A program made the position numbers and the translations under genes. 64,000 bases of DNA. Origin: Opitutaceae bacterium (GTDB lineage: Bacteria; Verrucomicrobiota; Verrucomicrobiia; Opitutales; Opitutaceae). The notes beneath the pieces were generated by a model. The model was given only the letters and a program-made list of their open reading frames with translations. It searched no databases and was not told the DNA's origin. The stretch spans positions 620,001-684,000 of the forward strand of contig JAWLBB010000002.1 in the NCBI GenBank assembly GCA_041395105.1, read 5' to 3'. Positions 34,538-42,925 of this stretch are shown in pieces; position 1 is the first letter of the stretch; the number at the start of each line of letters is the position of its first letter.

Positions 34538-34684
34538 TCAGTCTATTTTGGGATTTCGTTTGATAAGGTCCGACCACCGTTCTGCATCGAAGCCGAAGGC
34601 GTTTCAATCCTTTTCGCGGAGCAAAAAAAGGAGTCAAGAGGGGACGGCGCCAAGAAAAACCACAATTCCGATCTTCCGCATTTG

Positions 34685-34751
34685 TGCAGCCACCTCGCTG
34701 TGTCGAGGTGCCCAACCGCGGCCAACACGGCGGCAAAGCGGCGTGGCTGCA
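34685..34751. repeat. Dispersed double-hairpin element, copy 2
   Basis: An outer perfect 9-bp inverted repeat (TGCAGCCAC at 34685-34693 and GTGGCTGCA at 34743-34751) encloses CACCTCG - CTGTGT - CGAGGTG. Its right half, CGGCGGCAAAGCGGCGT, aligns with copy 1 at 28116-28181. It lies in the 237 bp between the A-type Fe-S carrier gene (upstream in transcription) and infC. Confidence 0.75.
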
Positions 34752-34774
34752 ATTCGAAACGCCCCCAAACCTGG

Positions 34775-35146
34775 TCAAAGGCTGAAACTCTCCCCACACG
34801 AACAACTGGCTTTTGCATTCGGGTTGGAAAACTTGAATCCGCCGGCCACCAGGGCATCGGAATAGTCGAGAACCGTTCCCTTGAGGTAAAGGGCACTCTT
34901 GGAGTCAACCAGGACCGTGACTCCTTCAAAACCAACCGCGATATCGCCTTGGCGGGGACTGTCGACAAACCGCATTTTGTAGGACAATCCGTTACAACCT
35001 CCACCACTGATGCCGACCCTTAGGTACTCTCCGTTTTCCTCACGCGCCCGCAGAGCCGCCACTTTGTGGACAGCGGCGTCCGTCAACCGGATCAGACGGG
35101 AATCACCAAGCCGGACACCTTCCGGCAACTCGATCAGCGCAGACAT
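34775..35146 (-). CDS. A-type Fe-S cluster carrier (IscA/ErpA/SufA family)
   Basis: A 123-residue carrier that passes Fe-S clusters to target proteins. The three conserved cysteines are present: one in ISGGGCNGLSYKM and two in the C-terminal ASCSCGESFSL. DSKSALYLKGTVLDY and GGFKFSNPNA are also typical. The N-terminal 15 residues are a short extra leader. It is not linked to the suf operon 7 kb away but would act downstream of it. Which A-type subgroup it belongs to cannot be decided from sequence alone. Confidence 0.9.
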   Translation of the reverse strand: MSALIELPEGVRLGDSRLIRLTDAAVHKVAALRAREENGEYLRVGISGGGCNGLSYKMRFVDSPRQGDIAVGFEGVTVLVDSKSALYLKGTVLDYSDALVAGGFKFSNPNAKASCSCGESFSL

Positions 35147-35309
35147 TGTTTCCGGACTATCGGCCTGAACGCGGTCATTTCAAGCCCGGATCCCGATTAG
35201 CAGGATTCCCGGAGTCGGTTGGGCGCGTGTCCGGAAGCCCTGCCCGGTCCCCGTTGCGAGTGAAATGGAGGCGGGGACGTGACTTGCTTGCCTCGGCGTC
35301 GGCAGGCCA

Positions 35310-35328
35310 GGAGGGGCCGCGCCTCTCC
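35310..35328 (-). terminator. GC hairpin after the aroB-pdxA operon
   Basis: GGAGGGGC - CGC - GCCTCTCC, an 8-bp stem with one mismatch (wobble on the plus strand), about 60 nt beyond the stop of the metallopeptidase gene that ends the operon. It has no T-run. The other bases of the 242-bp gap show nothing I can name. Confidence 0.4.
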
Positions 35329-35388
35329 AAGGGCGAATCGACATTCCGGAGCCCGCGGATCCCTATTCCCAATCCCCCATCCACCACA

Positions 35389-35763
35389 CTAGAGTCCGCG
35401 TTCTTCCACATCTTCTTCATCCAGGCCGAGGTAGTGGCCCAGTTCATGGAGAAAGGTCAGGGCCACCTCCTCGCAGTAGACAGACTCATCTTCGCCTGCG
35501 TAATCCCAGATATTCTCGAGAAAAAGCAGTATCTGGGCGGGAAGCGGATCGCTCACCTCGGACATTCCGTAGGGCATCCCGACAAAGAGTCCGAGCAGAT
35601 CGTCGCCACCCAACTCCTCCGCCAACGCGCTCGACGGGCGCGACTCATAGCTGACGGGCAGGGCCGAAGCCGGACCGCGCAAAGCGCCGGGAAGGCGCCG
35701 CAGGACCGCCGCCGTCTCCCGCCGGGCCAGACCCTCGATCCGTTGCCGGAGTTTCGGATTCAT
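35389..35763 (-). CDS. Minimal zincin-like metallopeptidase family protein
   Basis: A 124-residue cytoplasmic protein of the short zincin-like metallopeptidase family (PF06262 type). The zinc motif HELGHYLGLDEEDVEERGL lies at the C-terminus. The N-terminal half is helical and basic, and the middle has GLFVGMPYGMSEVSDPLPAQIL, as in this family. Activity and substrate are unknown. The ATG at 35763 was chosen; the frame is open upstream inside pdxA. It lies 19 bp after pdxA, so it is the last gene of the aroB operon. Confidence 0.8.
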   Translation of the reverse strand: MNPKLRQRIEGLARRETAAVLRRLPGALRGPASALPVSYESRPSSALAEELGGDDLLGLFVGMPYGMSEVSDPLPAQILLFLENIWDYAGEDESVYCEEVALTFLHELGHYLGLDEEDVEERGL

Positions 35764-35782
35764 GACTGTCACAAGCCTTCGC

Positions 35783-36775
35783 TCAGCACCCGGGAGCCCG
35801 GGACTGCCGCCGATAGCCGACCAGGCGTTTCGCCACCCGGACGGCATTGGCCATACTCTCGAAGCGGGCGAGACCTTTGCCTGCGATCCCGAACGCAGTG
35901 CCATGATCCGGGCTGGTCCGGACATACGGAAGCCCGAGGGTCACGTTGACCGAGCTATCAAAATCGACCGCCTTGAGCGGGGCCAGCCCCTGGTCATGAT
36001 AGAGCGCCACGATCGCATCATACTCCCCGGCCAGCATCCGGGCAAACACCGTATCCCCGGGCTGGGCCGGGCCAACCAGCAGCCCGTCAGCTGCGATCCT
36101 CTCCAGCAATGGATTGATCCAATCCCTTTCCTCACCCCCGAGCAGACCGCCTTCACCGGCGTGCGGATTCAGTCCACAGACCACCAGTCTGGGCCGGTCG
36201 ACCCCATCCGCTCTCGCCAGATCATGAACTGCCCGGACGGTCCGCTCCAGCTTCTCCGGGTTCAGCGCCTTCGGCACCTCACTCAAAGGAAGATGCCAGG
36301 TTGCGAGAGCCACCCGCAGGCGACCGCCCGTGAAGGCCATCACCGGCTCCCCTCCCCAGGACGAGGCGAAGAATTCGGTCTGCCCGGGATGCTTGAACCC
36401 CACCTGCGCAAGGGCAGCCTTCGAAATCGGCCCGGTCACCACCGCGTCAATCGTTCCCCTTCGGCAGGCCTCGGCTGCCGCCCGAAGCGCCTCCCAGGCA
36501 ATTGAGGCGCCCTGGGGATCCGGGTGTCCGGAAATCGGATGGTAATCAACCGGTCCGATTCCATGCCCGGGATGACCGTGCATCTCCTCAACCCGTCGCG
36601 TCCACTCAGTCGGACCAAACAGCCTCAACCGCCCCGGAAAGTCAGGCGACGACGCCAGCCAGCTCTCCACCACCTCCGGCCCGATACCGGCCGGATCCCC
36701 CGAAGTTACTCCGATAACAGGCCATGCCTCCATCGTCGGCTGCTCCTCCGGCCCGGCTTCTCCAGCCGCCTTCAT
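35783..36775 (-). CDS. pdxA: 4-hydroxythreonine-4-phosphate dehydrogenase
   Basis: An NAD-dependent enzyme of DXP-dependent pyridoxal-phosphate synthesis. The 330-residue protein shows PVIGVTSGDPAGIGPEVV near the N-terminus, the TGPISKAAL motif, KHPGQTEFFA and the metal ligands in GLNPHAGEGG and VALYHDQGLAPLK, ending with SPDHGTAFGIAG. Its ATG overlaps the lpxA stop (ATGA), indicating translational coupling and deciding the start; an internal ATG at 36733 is closer to the conserved core. PLP made here would serve KamA, among others. Confidence 0.92.
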   Translation of the reverse strand: MKAAGEAGPEEQPTMEAWPVIGVTSGDPAGIGPEVVESWLASSPDFPGRLRLFGPTEWTRRVEEMHGHPGHGIGPVDYHPISGHPDPQGASIAWEALRAAAEACRRGTIDAVVTGPISKAALAQVGFKHPGQTEFFASSWGGEPVMAFTGGRLRVALATWHLPLSEVPKALNPEKLERTVRAVHDLARADGVDRPRLVVCGLNPHAGEGGLLGGEERDWINPLLERIAADGLLVGPAQPGDTVFARMLAGEYDAIVALYHDQGLAPLKAVDFDSSVNVTLGLPYVRTSPDHGTAFGIAGKGLARFESMANAVRVAKRLVGYRRQSRAPGC

Positions 36776-37593
36776 TCGCCCACCCGTTCCCGACGAGGCC
36801 GGGCAAAGCCACGCTTTCCTTCCCCAAAGAAGGAGAGAAAACGTCCGGCCTCTTCCGTCCTGAACCGGTTCTCTGCCATGGCCTGGCCCGCCCGGTCCGC
36901 CGGTTTCCCTTCGGCATAGACATGGCGAAGGGCTTCCTTCAGCTCGATGATTGCCTCCCTCGAGACCCCCCGCCGCCGCAGCCCGACCAGATTGAGACCG
37001 ACCACGTCATTGCGATCCACCACAATGAGAAACGAGGGCAGATCCATTGTGATCGAGGCATGCCCGGCCAGCATGACGGATTCCCCGATCCGGCAGAATT
37101 GATGAACCGCCGCCGCACCGCCGATGAAGGTATGGGCACCTACGGAGACGTGACCGCCAAGAAGAACGCCGTTTGCCAGGATGGCCTTGTCGCCGATCCG
37201 GCAGTCGTGACCGGCGTGCGACCCGGCCATGAAAAGACACTCGCTGCCGATCTCCGTGTAACCACCCGCCCGGGTCGCCCGGCTGATGGTGACTGACTCA
37301 CGGATGACCGTGCCGCCACCGATCCGGACCCCGGAAGACAGGGTTCGATCGAAATGGAGATCCTGGGGCAGCCCGCCGATCACCGAAAAGCTGTCCACCT
37401 CCACCCGATCACCAAGGATGGTCCCCGAACGCAGAATGGCATGGGCGGAGAGCCGGCACCCCGCGCCGATCGTCACGTCTGCCTCAACCACCGCACCCGG
37501 ACCGATCACCGCGCCGGCACCGATCCGCACGCCGGCCGCAACCACCGCCGACGGATGTATCTTCGATTCTGCGTTTTCGCCCCCGTTTTCCAT
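36772..37593 (-). CDS. lpxA: Acyl-ACP-UDP-N-acetylglucosamine O-acyltransferase
   Basis: Catalyses the first step of lipid A synthesis, so the organism makes LPS or a related lipid. The 273-residue protein is a left-handed beta-helix of hexapeptide repeats (VRIGAGAVIGPGAVV and so on). The catalytic His lies in AGSHAGHDCRIG, with GGLPQDLHFD and the Asn/Gln region AAVHQFCRIGES. The C-terminal helices include NLVGLRRRGVSREAI. The ATG at 37593 is preferred over a TTG at 37602 that would overlap the preceding stop. lpxD, lpxB and fabZ are not neighbours; the operon context is aroB, an unknown gene and pdxA. Confidence 0.93.
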   Translation of the reverse strand: MENGGENAESKIHPSAVVAAGVRIGAGAVIGPGAVVEADVTIGAGCRLSAHAILRSGTILGDRVEVDSFSVIGGLPQDLHFDRTLSSGVRIGGGTVIRESVTISRATRAGGYTEIGSECLFMAGSHAGHDCRIGDKAILANGVLLGGHVSVGAHTFIGGAAAVHQFCRIGESVMLAGHASITMDLPSFLIVVDRNDVVGLNLVGLRRRGVSREAIIELKEALRHVYAEGKPADRAGQAMAENRFRTEEAGRFLSFFGEGKRGFARPRRERVGE

Positions 37594-37598
37594 CAAAG

Positions 37599-38225
37599 TC
37601 AACGGCGGCGCGCGTCTTCCTTCGTTGAAAAGAGATCCAACTGGGTGTCCTTCAGCAGGTCATAGTTTTTCAGAATTCGCATCACCTGGAGGGTGTCGGA
37701 TTTGCCATAGCTGCGATTGATCTCGATGCGATCCAGCAAGTCCAGCAACATCGAACGGAAGGAAATGATCCCGTCCACCCCACGGTCCTGGAGCAGGGCC
37801 ACGCTCTGCCCGCGGTAAGGCTCCTGGGTCGGCAGGCCGGGGGTGACCAGGATCTTCAGCATCTCGTCGTCGGGATCGGCATCGAGCGTCTCGACCGCGA
37901 ACAATCGATTGGCCTCCTTCTGAACCTGTTCCTCGAGGAATCGGAATATCTCCGGGCTGCTCCGAATGGTCGCCGGGTTGAAACGGCCCGTATGCCAGCC
38001 TTTGACCGCAACCATGCCGCGATGGATATAGGGCAGCTCGCTGGGGAACAGGAAGAAATCAGGCTTCCGGCCGCTTTTCACGTAGGTCGGATTGTAGACG
38101 ATCAGGTCGATCTCCTCGTCGCTCGTCTTCTTCCGGGACTGCACCTGGTACTTGCGGACCTGCCGGACCAGGAATCCATTCTGTTCGAAATACTCGCGGA
38201 CTATCTCTTCGTCGATGGCAGACAT
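37599..38225 (-). CDS. Conserved hypothetical protein in the aroB-lpxA operon
   Basis: A 208-residue soluble protein I cannot assign to a named family. It starts 1 bp after the aroB stop and ends 5 bp before the lpxA ATG, so it is fully embedded in the operon. The N-terminal half has YFEQNGFLVRQVRKY, then EEIDLIVYNPTY, then GMVAVKGWHTGRF. That order (helix-GF, EIDLI, hydrophobic strand ending in VK) resembles a PD-(D/E)XK nuclease-like core, but the usual ExK is VKGW here. The C-terminal half has a strand LKILVTPGLP and two amphipathic helices ending in a basic tail. The nuclease resemblance is inference; no signal peptide or TM segment is seen. Confidence 0.75.
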   Translation of the reverse strand: MSAIDEEIVREYFEQNGFLVRQVRKYQVQSRKKTSDEEIDLIVYNPTYVKSGRKPDFFLFPSELPYIHRGMVAVKGWHTGRFNPATIRSSPEIFRFLEEQVQKEANRLFAVETLDADPDDEMLKILVTPGLPTQEPYRGQSVALLQDRGVDGIISFRSMLLDLLDRIEINRSYGKSDTLQVMRILKNYDLLKDTQLDLFSTKEDARRR

Positions 38226-38226
38226 T

Positions 38227-39321
38227 TCAGATCGCTCCCAATTGTCTCCATGTTTCCGCGACAAGGTCAACGCCAACCCCATCGCGGGTCACTGCCGCTC
38301 CCATCGCCTCGAGCACCACAAAACGGGGCAGACCCGACCTCACCTTCTTGTCCCGCTGCATGGCGTGTATCAGTTCGCCGGAGCCGAGAGGTTTCCGCAG
38401 CCGGATGGGCAGGTGGTGTTTCTCCAGAACCGCCTCCACCCGGGCCACCTGGTCGGCGGGGATCAGCCCGAGTTTGACCGAAAGGAGAGTCGCCGCCACC
38501 AGACCCACGGCGATGGCCTCCCCGTGCAGGTAGCTGCCGTAACCCGCGGTGCGCTCAATGGCGTGACCGAAGGTGTGACCGAGGTTGAGCAACGCCCTTC
38601 CCCCGCTCGCCGCCAATTCCCGTTCATCCTCCTTGACGATCCGGGCCTTGGCCGCACAGCAACGCCGGATGATGTCCCCGAGTGTCGGAGAAACCGCCGC
38701 AAGCGCGGCGCCTCCTTCCAGTTCCTCCAGCAGCGCCTCGTCCCCAAGCATCCCGTACTTGATCACCTCGGCCATCCCGGCGGAAAACTCACGGGCGGGC
38801 AGGGTGCCCAGGGTGTTCATTCCGATAAAGACATGGAGCGGTTGATGAAAGGCGCCCACCAGGTTCTTGCCGGCACCCAGGTTGATCCCCGTCTTCCCCC
38901 CGACCGAACTGTCCACCATGGCCAGCAAGGTCGTCGGTACCTGGATGAACTCGATCCCGCGGAGAAAAGTGGCGGCGGCAAAGCCCGCCAGATCCCCCAC
39001 CACTCCGCCACCGACGGCAATCACCCTGCCTCCACGGTCCAGCCGGTTCTCGGCCAGGAAATCCAGCACCTTCCCGTAAATCTCCAGCGACTTTGAGTTC
39101 TCCCCCGAGGGCACCGCAATCCGGGGCAGGTCGGCCCCGAGTGAATCCAACAGCGCGGCCTGGCTCACTGCGACATTCACATCGGTCACCAGAGCCAACC
39201 GGCGCTGTTCGCCACGGATCAAGTCCACCATGCGCCGCAGGGATGGTCCGGCATCCGGGACAATCTCGATCGAATAACTCCGATCGCCAAGTTCCACCTG
39301 CAAGGATTCAGCTGTCTGCAC
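38227..39321 (-). CDS. aroB: 3-dehydroquinate synthase
   Basis: Second step of the shikimate pathway, converting DAHP to 3-dehydroquinate with NAD+ and a divalent metal. The 364-residue protein has the NAD-binding IAVGGGVVGDLAGFAAATFLRG, FIQVPTTLLAMVDSSVGGKTG and the metal ligands in FSAGMAEVIKYG and NLGHTFGHAIE, plus LHGEAIAVGLV. The start is GTG. It is the first gene of a tight run with the hypothetical gene, lpxA, pdxA and the metallopeptidase, each junction being 19 bp or less. Divergent yceI lies 138 bp away. Confidence 0.94.
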   Translation of the reverse strand: MQTAESLQVELGDRSYSIEIVPDAGPSLRRMVDLIRGEQRRLALVTDVNVAVSQAALLDSLGADLPRIAVPSGENSKSLEIYGKVLDFLAENRLDRGGRVIAVGGGVVGDLAGFAAATFLRGIEFIQVPTTLLAMVDSSVGGKTGINLGAGKNLVGAFHQPLHVFIGMNTLGTLPAREFSAGMAEVIKYGMLGDEALLEELEGGAALAAVSPTLGDIIRRCCAAKARIVKEDERELAASGGRALLNLGHTFGHAIERTAGYGSYLHGEAIAVGLVAATLLSVKLGLIPADQVARVEAVLEKHHLPIRLRKPLGSGELIHAMQRDKKVRSGLPRFVVLEAMGAAVTRDGVGVDLVAETWRQLGAI

Positions 39322-39459
39322 ACCCCATTTCAGCCGCCCGCGGCGCGGCGGTCAATGCCGGGGTGAGACGATCGATCGTCATGGATCGACATCGCCGGGA
39401 TTTGTCCCATGCTTCCCGTCAAGGGATCACCTTCCCGCCGCCGATTTCCCGTCACCCCC

Positions 39460-40008
39460 ATGAAGACCCGGACGCTGCTCGCTCTCTTCCTCGCCCTGAC
39501 CGTCGCTCGGGTCCTGCCCGGACGCGAACTGATCATCGACGAAGACCGCAGTTACATTCGATTCGCTGTCGCCGCAACCGGGCACCATGTGGAGGGTCAC
39601 GTCATTTCGTTTCAGGCCGAGATCGACCTCGACTCCGGTCAGGATTTTCCCCGATCCGCCACCCTGCGCTTCGCCGCCCGCCAGCTGACCACCGAGCACG
39701 AGGAACGCGATGCCGAGATGTACAAATGGCTGGAAGTGGACAAATACCCGAACGTGATCTTCAAGATGGACGCCCTCGAGGGGCGTGGCTCAACCCGGGT
39801 CGCCCACGGTTCCCTCACCTTTCACGGCGTCACCCGCAGCATCGATATTCCGGTCACCCTCAGCTCAGTCGGACCCGTCATCACCCTGACCGGTGAAACC
39901 GAGGTCAACACCCGCAGTTTCCGGCTGAGCCAGTTTCGTCGTGCTCTGGTCATGACCGTTTCCGAGGACGTCGCAATCACCTTCACTCTCGTCGGGCGTC
40001 TGGAGTGA
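39460..40008 (+). CDS. YceI-family periplasmic lipid-binding protein
   Basis: A 182-residue exported protein with a signal peptide (MKTRTLLALFLALTVARV). YceI proteins are lipocalin-like barrels that bind polyisoprenoids. The features seen are YIRFAVAATGHHVEGH, the strand VISFQAEIDLDSGQD, MYKWLEVDKYPNVIFKM and LTFHGVTRSIDIPVTL, the standard order. The ATG at 39460 is chosen as the first Met of the signal peptide. It is convergent with the oxidoreductase gene at 40069. No cytochrome b561 or polyprenyl gene is next to it, so the ligand is unknown. Confidence 0.87.
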   Translation: MKTRTLLALFLALTVARVLPGRELIIDEDRSYIRFAVAATGHHVEGHVISFQAEIDLDSGQDFPRSATLRFAARQLTTEHEERDAEMYKWLEVDKYPNVIFKMDALEGRGSTRVAHGSLTFHGVTRSIDIPVTLSSVGPVITLTGETEVNTRSFRLSQFRRALVMTVSEDVAITFTLVGRLE

Positions 40009-40068
40009 ACCGGCGACGGGCGGCCGAGCGGAGGGAACCCGGGAGGAGAGTCGTCCCCCGCAGGCTCT

Positions 40069-41652
40069 TCAGATCGGGCCGAGGACCTTCATGGCCGCAT
40101 TGTGACCGGGAATCCCGCTGACGGCACCGCCCCTTCGGGCCCCTGATCCACACAGGAACACCTTCCCGAATCCGGTTTCCACGCCCCAGGTTCCCGCCTC
40201 ATCCGCATCCTCGGCAAACGGCCAGGTCAACGCGTTGTGGAAAATATTCCCTCTTGGCAGATGGATTTCCCGCTCCAGATCCAGCGGACTCTTGATCTCG
40301 ATACAGGGATCGCCATCAGCGTCCTCCGCCATGCAATCCTGGATCGGTTCATCCATGTATTGATTGATGCCGGACAGATACCTATCCAGCACTTCCGAGC
40401 GGAGCCTGGCATTGTCCTTTTCGAAAACGGAGTAGGGCATATCCAGGCCGAACAGGGTCAATGCGTGATACCCGTGCTCGTTCAGCCAATCCGAAAGGAT
40501 CGAGTTGTCGGTGATGCTGTGACAATACATTTCACCTGCGGGCCTTTCAGCCAGCCGGCCGGCGGCGGCCTTGCGGTAATTCTCCGTCATCCGGTCGTAG
40601 CCTTCGTCGATATGGAAGGTCCCGCCAAAAGCATCCACCGCGCTGACGGTGCGCGACCGCAGTCGAGGCAGCCGCTTCAGCAGCATGTTGATCTTGACCA
40701 CCGAACCTTCATCGATCGCGCGCAGGGGTGCCGGTGCTTTCCCGAGCAGTCGGTCCAGGACCGTCGGCGCCGCATTGCACAAGACATACCTCGCCTCGAC
40801 CAAACGACTCCCCTTCCCGGTCTCGAATGCGACAACCGGATTCCGGTCATCGACATGGACCCGGTCCACCCTTGCCGAGGACGCAATCTCGACACCGTGT
40901 TCGCGGGCGACCGCTTCGAGCGATCGGGTCAGGGCACCCAAGCCCCCGACCGGAACACACCATTCCCCGGTTCCCCTTCCGATGATATGGTAGAGATAGG
41001 TCAGGTTCTGAATCAGGGAAGGATCGTGCGGGTGGGTGGAGACGCCGATTTTGGCATCGGTAAAGAGAACGCCCCTGACCAGATCGTTCGAGATGTGTTT
41101 CTCAATCACCCTCCCGATCGGATGCTCAATACAGGCATCCCAGGCCAAACGTTCCTTCCGATTGAGGCCCGCCACGAGGTCGGTCTTGAGCCGGAGGGGT
41201 TCGAGCAGGGTCGGCCAGAGCACTTTGGCCAGCGACGACTGCAATTCCTGCAACTTCAGGTAACCGTCATAATCCGCGGCACCGCCCGGCAGACTCAGAA
41301 AGGATTCGCGGGTTCTCGTGGTCGAGGTGTTGCTGACCAGCAATTCTGTGAGTTCCCCGCCATCGAGCAACGGCGTGTAGGAGGCGATATTCCGTGACTT
41401 CAGCCGAAGATCCAGACCCAGGTCGTCGACGATCTTGCGGGGAAAGAGACTCACCAGATAGGAATAGACGGAGAGGTTGGCATCGACGCCGCAGAACGGA
41501 CGGGACGACTGGGTGGCCCCTCCGATGCACGGGTTGCGCTCAAGCACGAGGACGGACAGACCGGCCCGCCCTAGGTAGGCGGCGGCCACCAGTCCATTGT
41601 GACCGGCACCGATGATGACGGCATCATAGCGTGGTTTGATTCCTGACCTCAT
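40069..41652 (-). CDS. NAD(P)/FAD-dependent oxidoreductase, CrtI/PYROXD2-like
   Basis: A 527-residue flavoprotein of the phytoene-desaturase/amine-oxidase superfamily. The Rossmann motif is VIIGAGHNGLVAAAYLGRAG followed by VLVLERN, and the C-terminal FAD motif is KVFLCGSGARRGGAVSGIPGHNAA. The middle has GEWCVPVGGLGALTRSLEA, as in CrtI-like desaturases and PYROXD2-type proteins. No carotenoid synthase gene is nearby, so a carotenoid role is not supported by context. The ATG at 41652 is used; a TTG 15 codons upstream is possible. The VOC gene upstream ends 76 bp before it. Confidence 0.85.
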   Translation of the reverse strand: MRSGIKPRYDAVIIGAGHNGLVAAAYLGRAGLSVLVLERNPCIGGATQSSRPFCGVDANLSVYSYLVSLFPRKIVDDLGLDLRLKSRNIASYTPLLDGGELTELLVSNTSTTRTRESFLSLPGGAADYDGYLKLQELQSSLAKVLWPTLLEPLRLKTDLVAGLNRKERLAWDACIEHPIGRVIEKHISNDLVRGVLFTDAKIGVSTHPHDPSLIQNLTYLYHIIGRGTGEWCVPVGGLGALTRSLEAVAREHGVEIASSARVDRVHVDDRNPVVAFETGKGSRLVEARYVLCNAAPTVLDRLLGKAPAPLRAIDEGSVVKINMLLKRLPRLRSRTVSAVDAFGGTFHIDEGYDRMTENYRKAAAGRLAERPAGEMYCHSITDNSILSDWLNEHGYHALTLFGLDMPYSVFEKDNARLRSEVLDRYLSGINQYMDEPIQDCMAEDADGDPCIEIKSPLDLEREIHLPRGNIFHNALTWPFAEDADEAGTWGVETGFGKVFLCGSGARRGGAVSGIPGHNAAMKVLGPI

Positions 41653-41728
41653 CGAGTCAACGAACGGGACCGGAATTGCCCGCGGTATCCGGCGCAACCT
41701 CGACCCATCCTCGCCGGGACGTTCAATT

Positions 41729-42097
41729 CTAGGCTGATTTCCTCTTGTGCAGGATCACCGTGTTGCCATCGGGATCGGAGACCATGATCATGTGGCAGAC
41801 CGGGGTCTCGAACGGCCCCATCCGGATCGGCGTGTCTGCCGCCCTGATGGCGGCGACAGCTTCATCAAAATCGGAAACCTCAAGAGCGACTGAGCAACCG
41901 TCCGCCGACGGCTTCCAGCCCGGAGCACAGCCGATGGCCAGGGTGCCGCCACCGATATCGTAATCAACCCATCGACCCTCGCCACCCAAATCAACCTCCA
42001 CGGAGCAGGTCAGACCGAGAACGCCTTCGTAGAAGGTGCGGGCCTTGGAAACATCGAGCACTGGGTAGGTGGAGAAAGCGATTTCGGTGATCTTCAT
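41729..42097 (-). CDS. VOC (glyoxalase/bleomycin-resistance) family protein
   Basis: A 122-residue single-unit VOC protein with paired beta-alpha-beta-beta-beta motifs. It starts with AFSTYPVLDVSKARTFYEGVLGL and ends SDPDGNTVILHKRKS; the middle is SVALEVSDFDEAVAAIRA. Metal-ligand residues of glyoxalase I are not all evident, and the family also includes isomerases, dioxygenases and binding proteins, so no substrate is given. The ATG at 42097 starts at the first beta-strand; the frame is open for seven codons upstream. Confidence 0.83.
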   Translation of the reverse strand: MKITEIAFSTYPVLDVSKARTFYEGVLGLTCSVEVDLGGEGRWVDYDIGGGTLAIGCAPGWKPSADGCSVALEVSDFDEAVAAIRAADTPIRMGPFETPVCHMIMVSDPDGNTVILHKRKSA

Positions 42098-42154
42098 GAT
42101 ACCCGACCCTAGGTTCAATGGTTGACCCCGGCGAACAAATTCAGCCGCGTGGAC

Positions 42155-42682
42155 TCAGGTGCCCGGCTCAACGGCACAGGTATCTCGCGCTTTCGGCGAC
42201 CACGACTGCAGGAAGGCCAGGACCTTGGCCGGATCGTGCCCCTGCCCCTTCTCCAGCTCCGCGGTGTTCTTGGTGGCAATCAGCCTGCCGTCGGATTTGA
42301 GGACGACAATCACGGGCAGACCCAACCGGGTCGGATTGCCGTACTTCTGATCGACTTCCCCGTTGTTTCCGCCGTTCACATCGATCAGGACCAACACAAA
42401 ACCGGCCTTGAGCGTCGCACTGATCTCGGGGTCACTCAAATAGAGATCGTAAAGGCGGTGGCACCAGACGCACCAGTTCGCACCAAACTGCAGGAGGACA
42501 CGCTTGTGATCCCTCGCCGCAATCTCCAGTGCCCCGGCGATCTGCTCGGATCCATCCCGGGATTCGTCGTAGATCGGCTCGGTCGTTTCACCGGACTGAC
42601 CGGCGGACCACGCCCGACCCGGACAAATGAAGGCCGCAAGCAGCACCAATGGCAGGAGGTGGGAGAGCGAACGCGTTTTCAT
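42155..42682 (-). CDS. Exported thioredoxin-fold protein
   Basis: A 175-residue thioredoxin-like protein with a signal peptide (MKTRSLSHLLPLVLLAAF, cleavage near AWSA). The active site is GANWCVWCH, a CxxC of the kind found in DsbD-C/thioredoxin_7 proteins, then LIDVNGGNNGEVDQKYG and the cis-Pro in GLPVIVVL. It would act as a periplasmic thiol reductant or cytochrome-maturation factor. A longer form starting at 42712 overlaps the preceding small gene's stop by ATGA, which suggests coupling and would add ten polar residues before the signal. I prefer 42682 because it gives a proper signal peptide. Confidence 0.83.
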   Translation of the reverse strand: MKTRSLSHLLPLVLLAAFICPGRAWSAGQSGETTEPIYDESRDGSEQIAGALEIAARDHKRVLLQFGANWCVWCHRLYDLYLSDPEISATLKAGFVLVLIDVNGGNNGEVDQKYGNPTRLGLPVIVVLKSDGRLIATKNTAELEKGQGHDPAKVLAFLQSWSPKARDTCAVEPGT

Positions 42683-42708
42683 CGGATCAGGTGTCCAGTC
42701 GGGTCGGG

Positions 42709-42900
42709 TCATTTTGCGGGTCGCAGTCGGACGTCGACCGATCCCACGGGCGGTGGCGCTTCACTCACACAATCCTCTTCGACCGCTCTGAGATTCGTCC
42801 GGAGGAAATGCCGGAGGTCAACAATCTTCCCCGTATGGGCGGACTCGATGGCGGCGAACAACGATGCGCAGCGTTGGATATTGTCCTCAAGGGCGGTCAC
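42709..42900 (-). CDS. Small conserved-looking protein downstream of nrdJ
   Basis: A 63-residue acidic protein starting at GTG 42900, 25 bp after the nrdJ stop, with GAGG about 13 bases before the start. The first half is an amphipathic helix (NIQRCASLFAAIESAHTGK), then LRHFLRTNLRAVEEDC, then a Pro-rich tail. Its stop overlaps an upstream alternative start of the thioredoxin-like gene. I do not recognise a family. Position, strand and compact spacing argue that it is real rather than chance; a role with the B12-dependent reductase is possible but unproven. Confidence 0.5.
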   Translation of the reverse strand: MTALEDNIQRCASLFAAIESAHTGKIVDLRHFLRTNLRAVEEDCVSEAPPPVGSVDVRLRPAK

Positions 42901-42925
42901 CGGAGGGCACTTTCCTCAAGACCAG

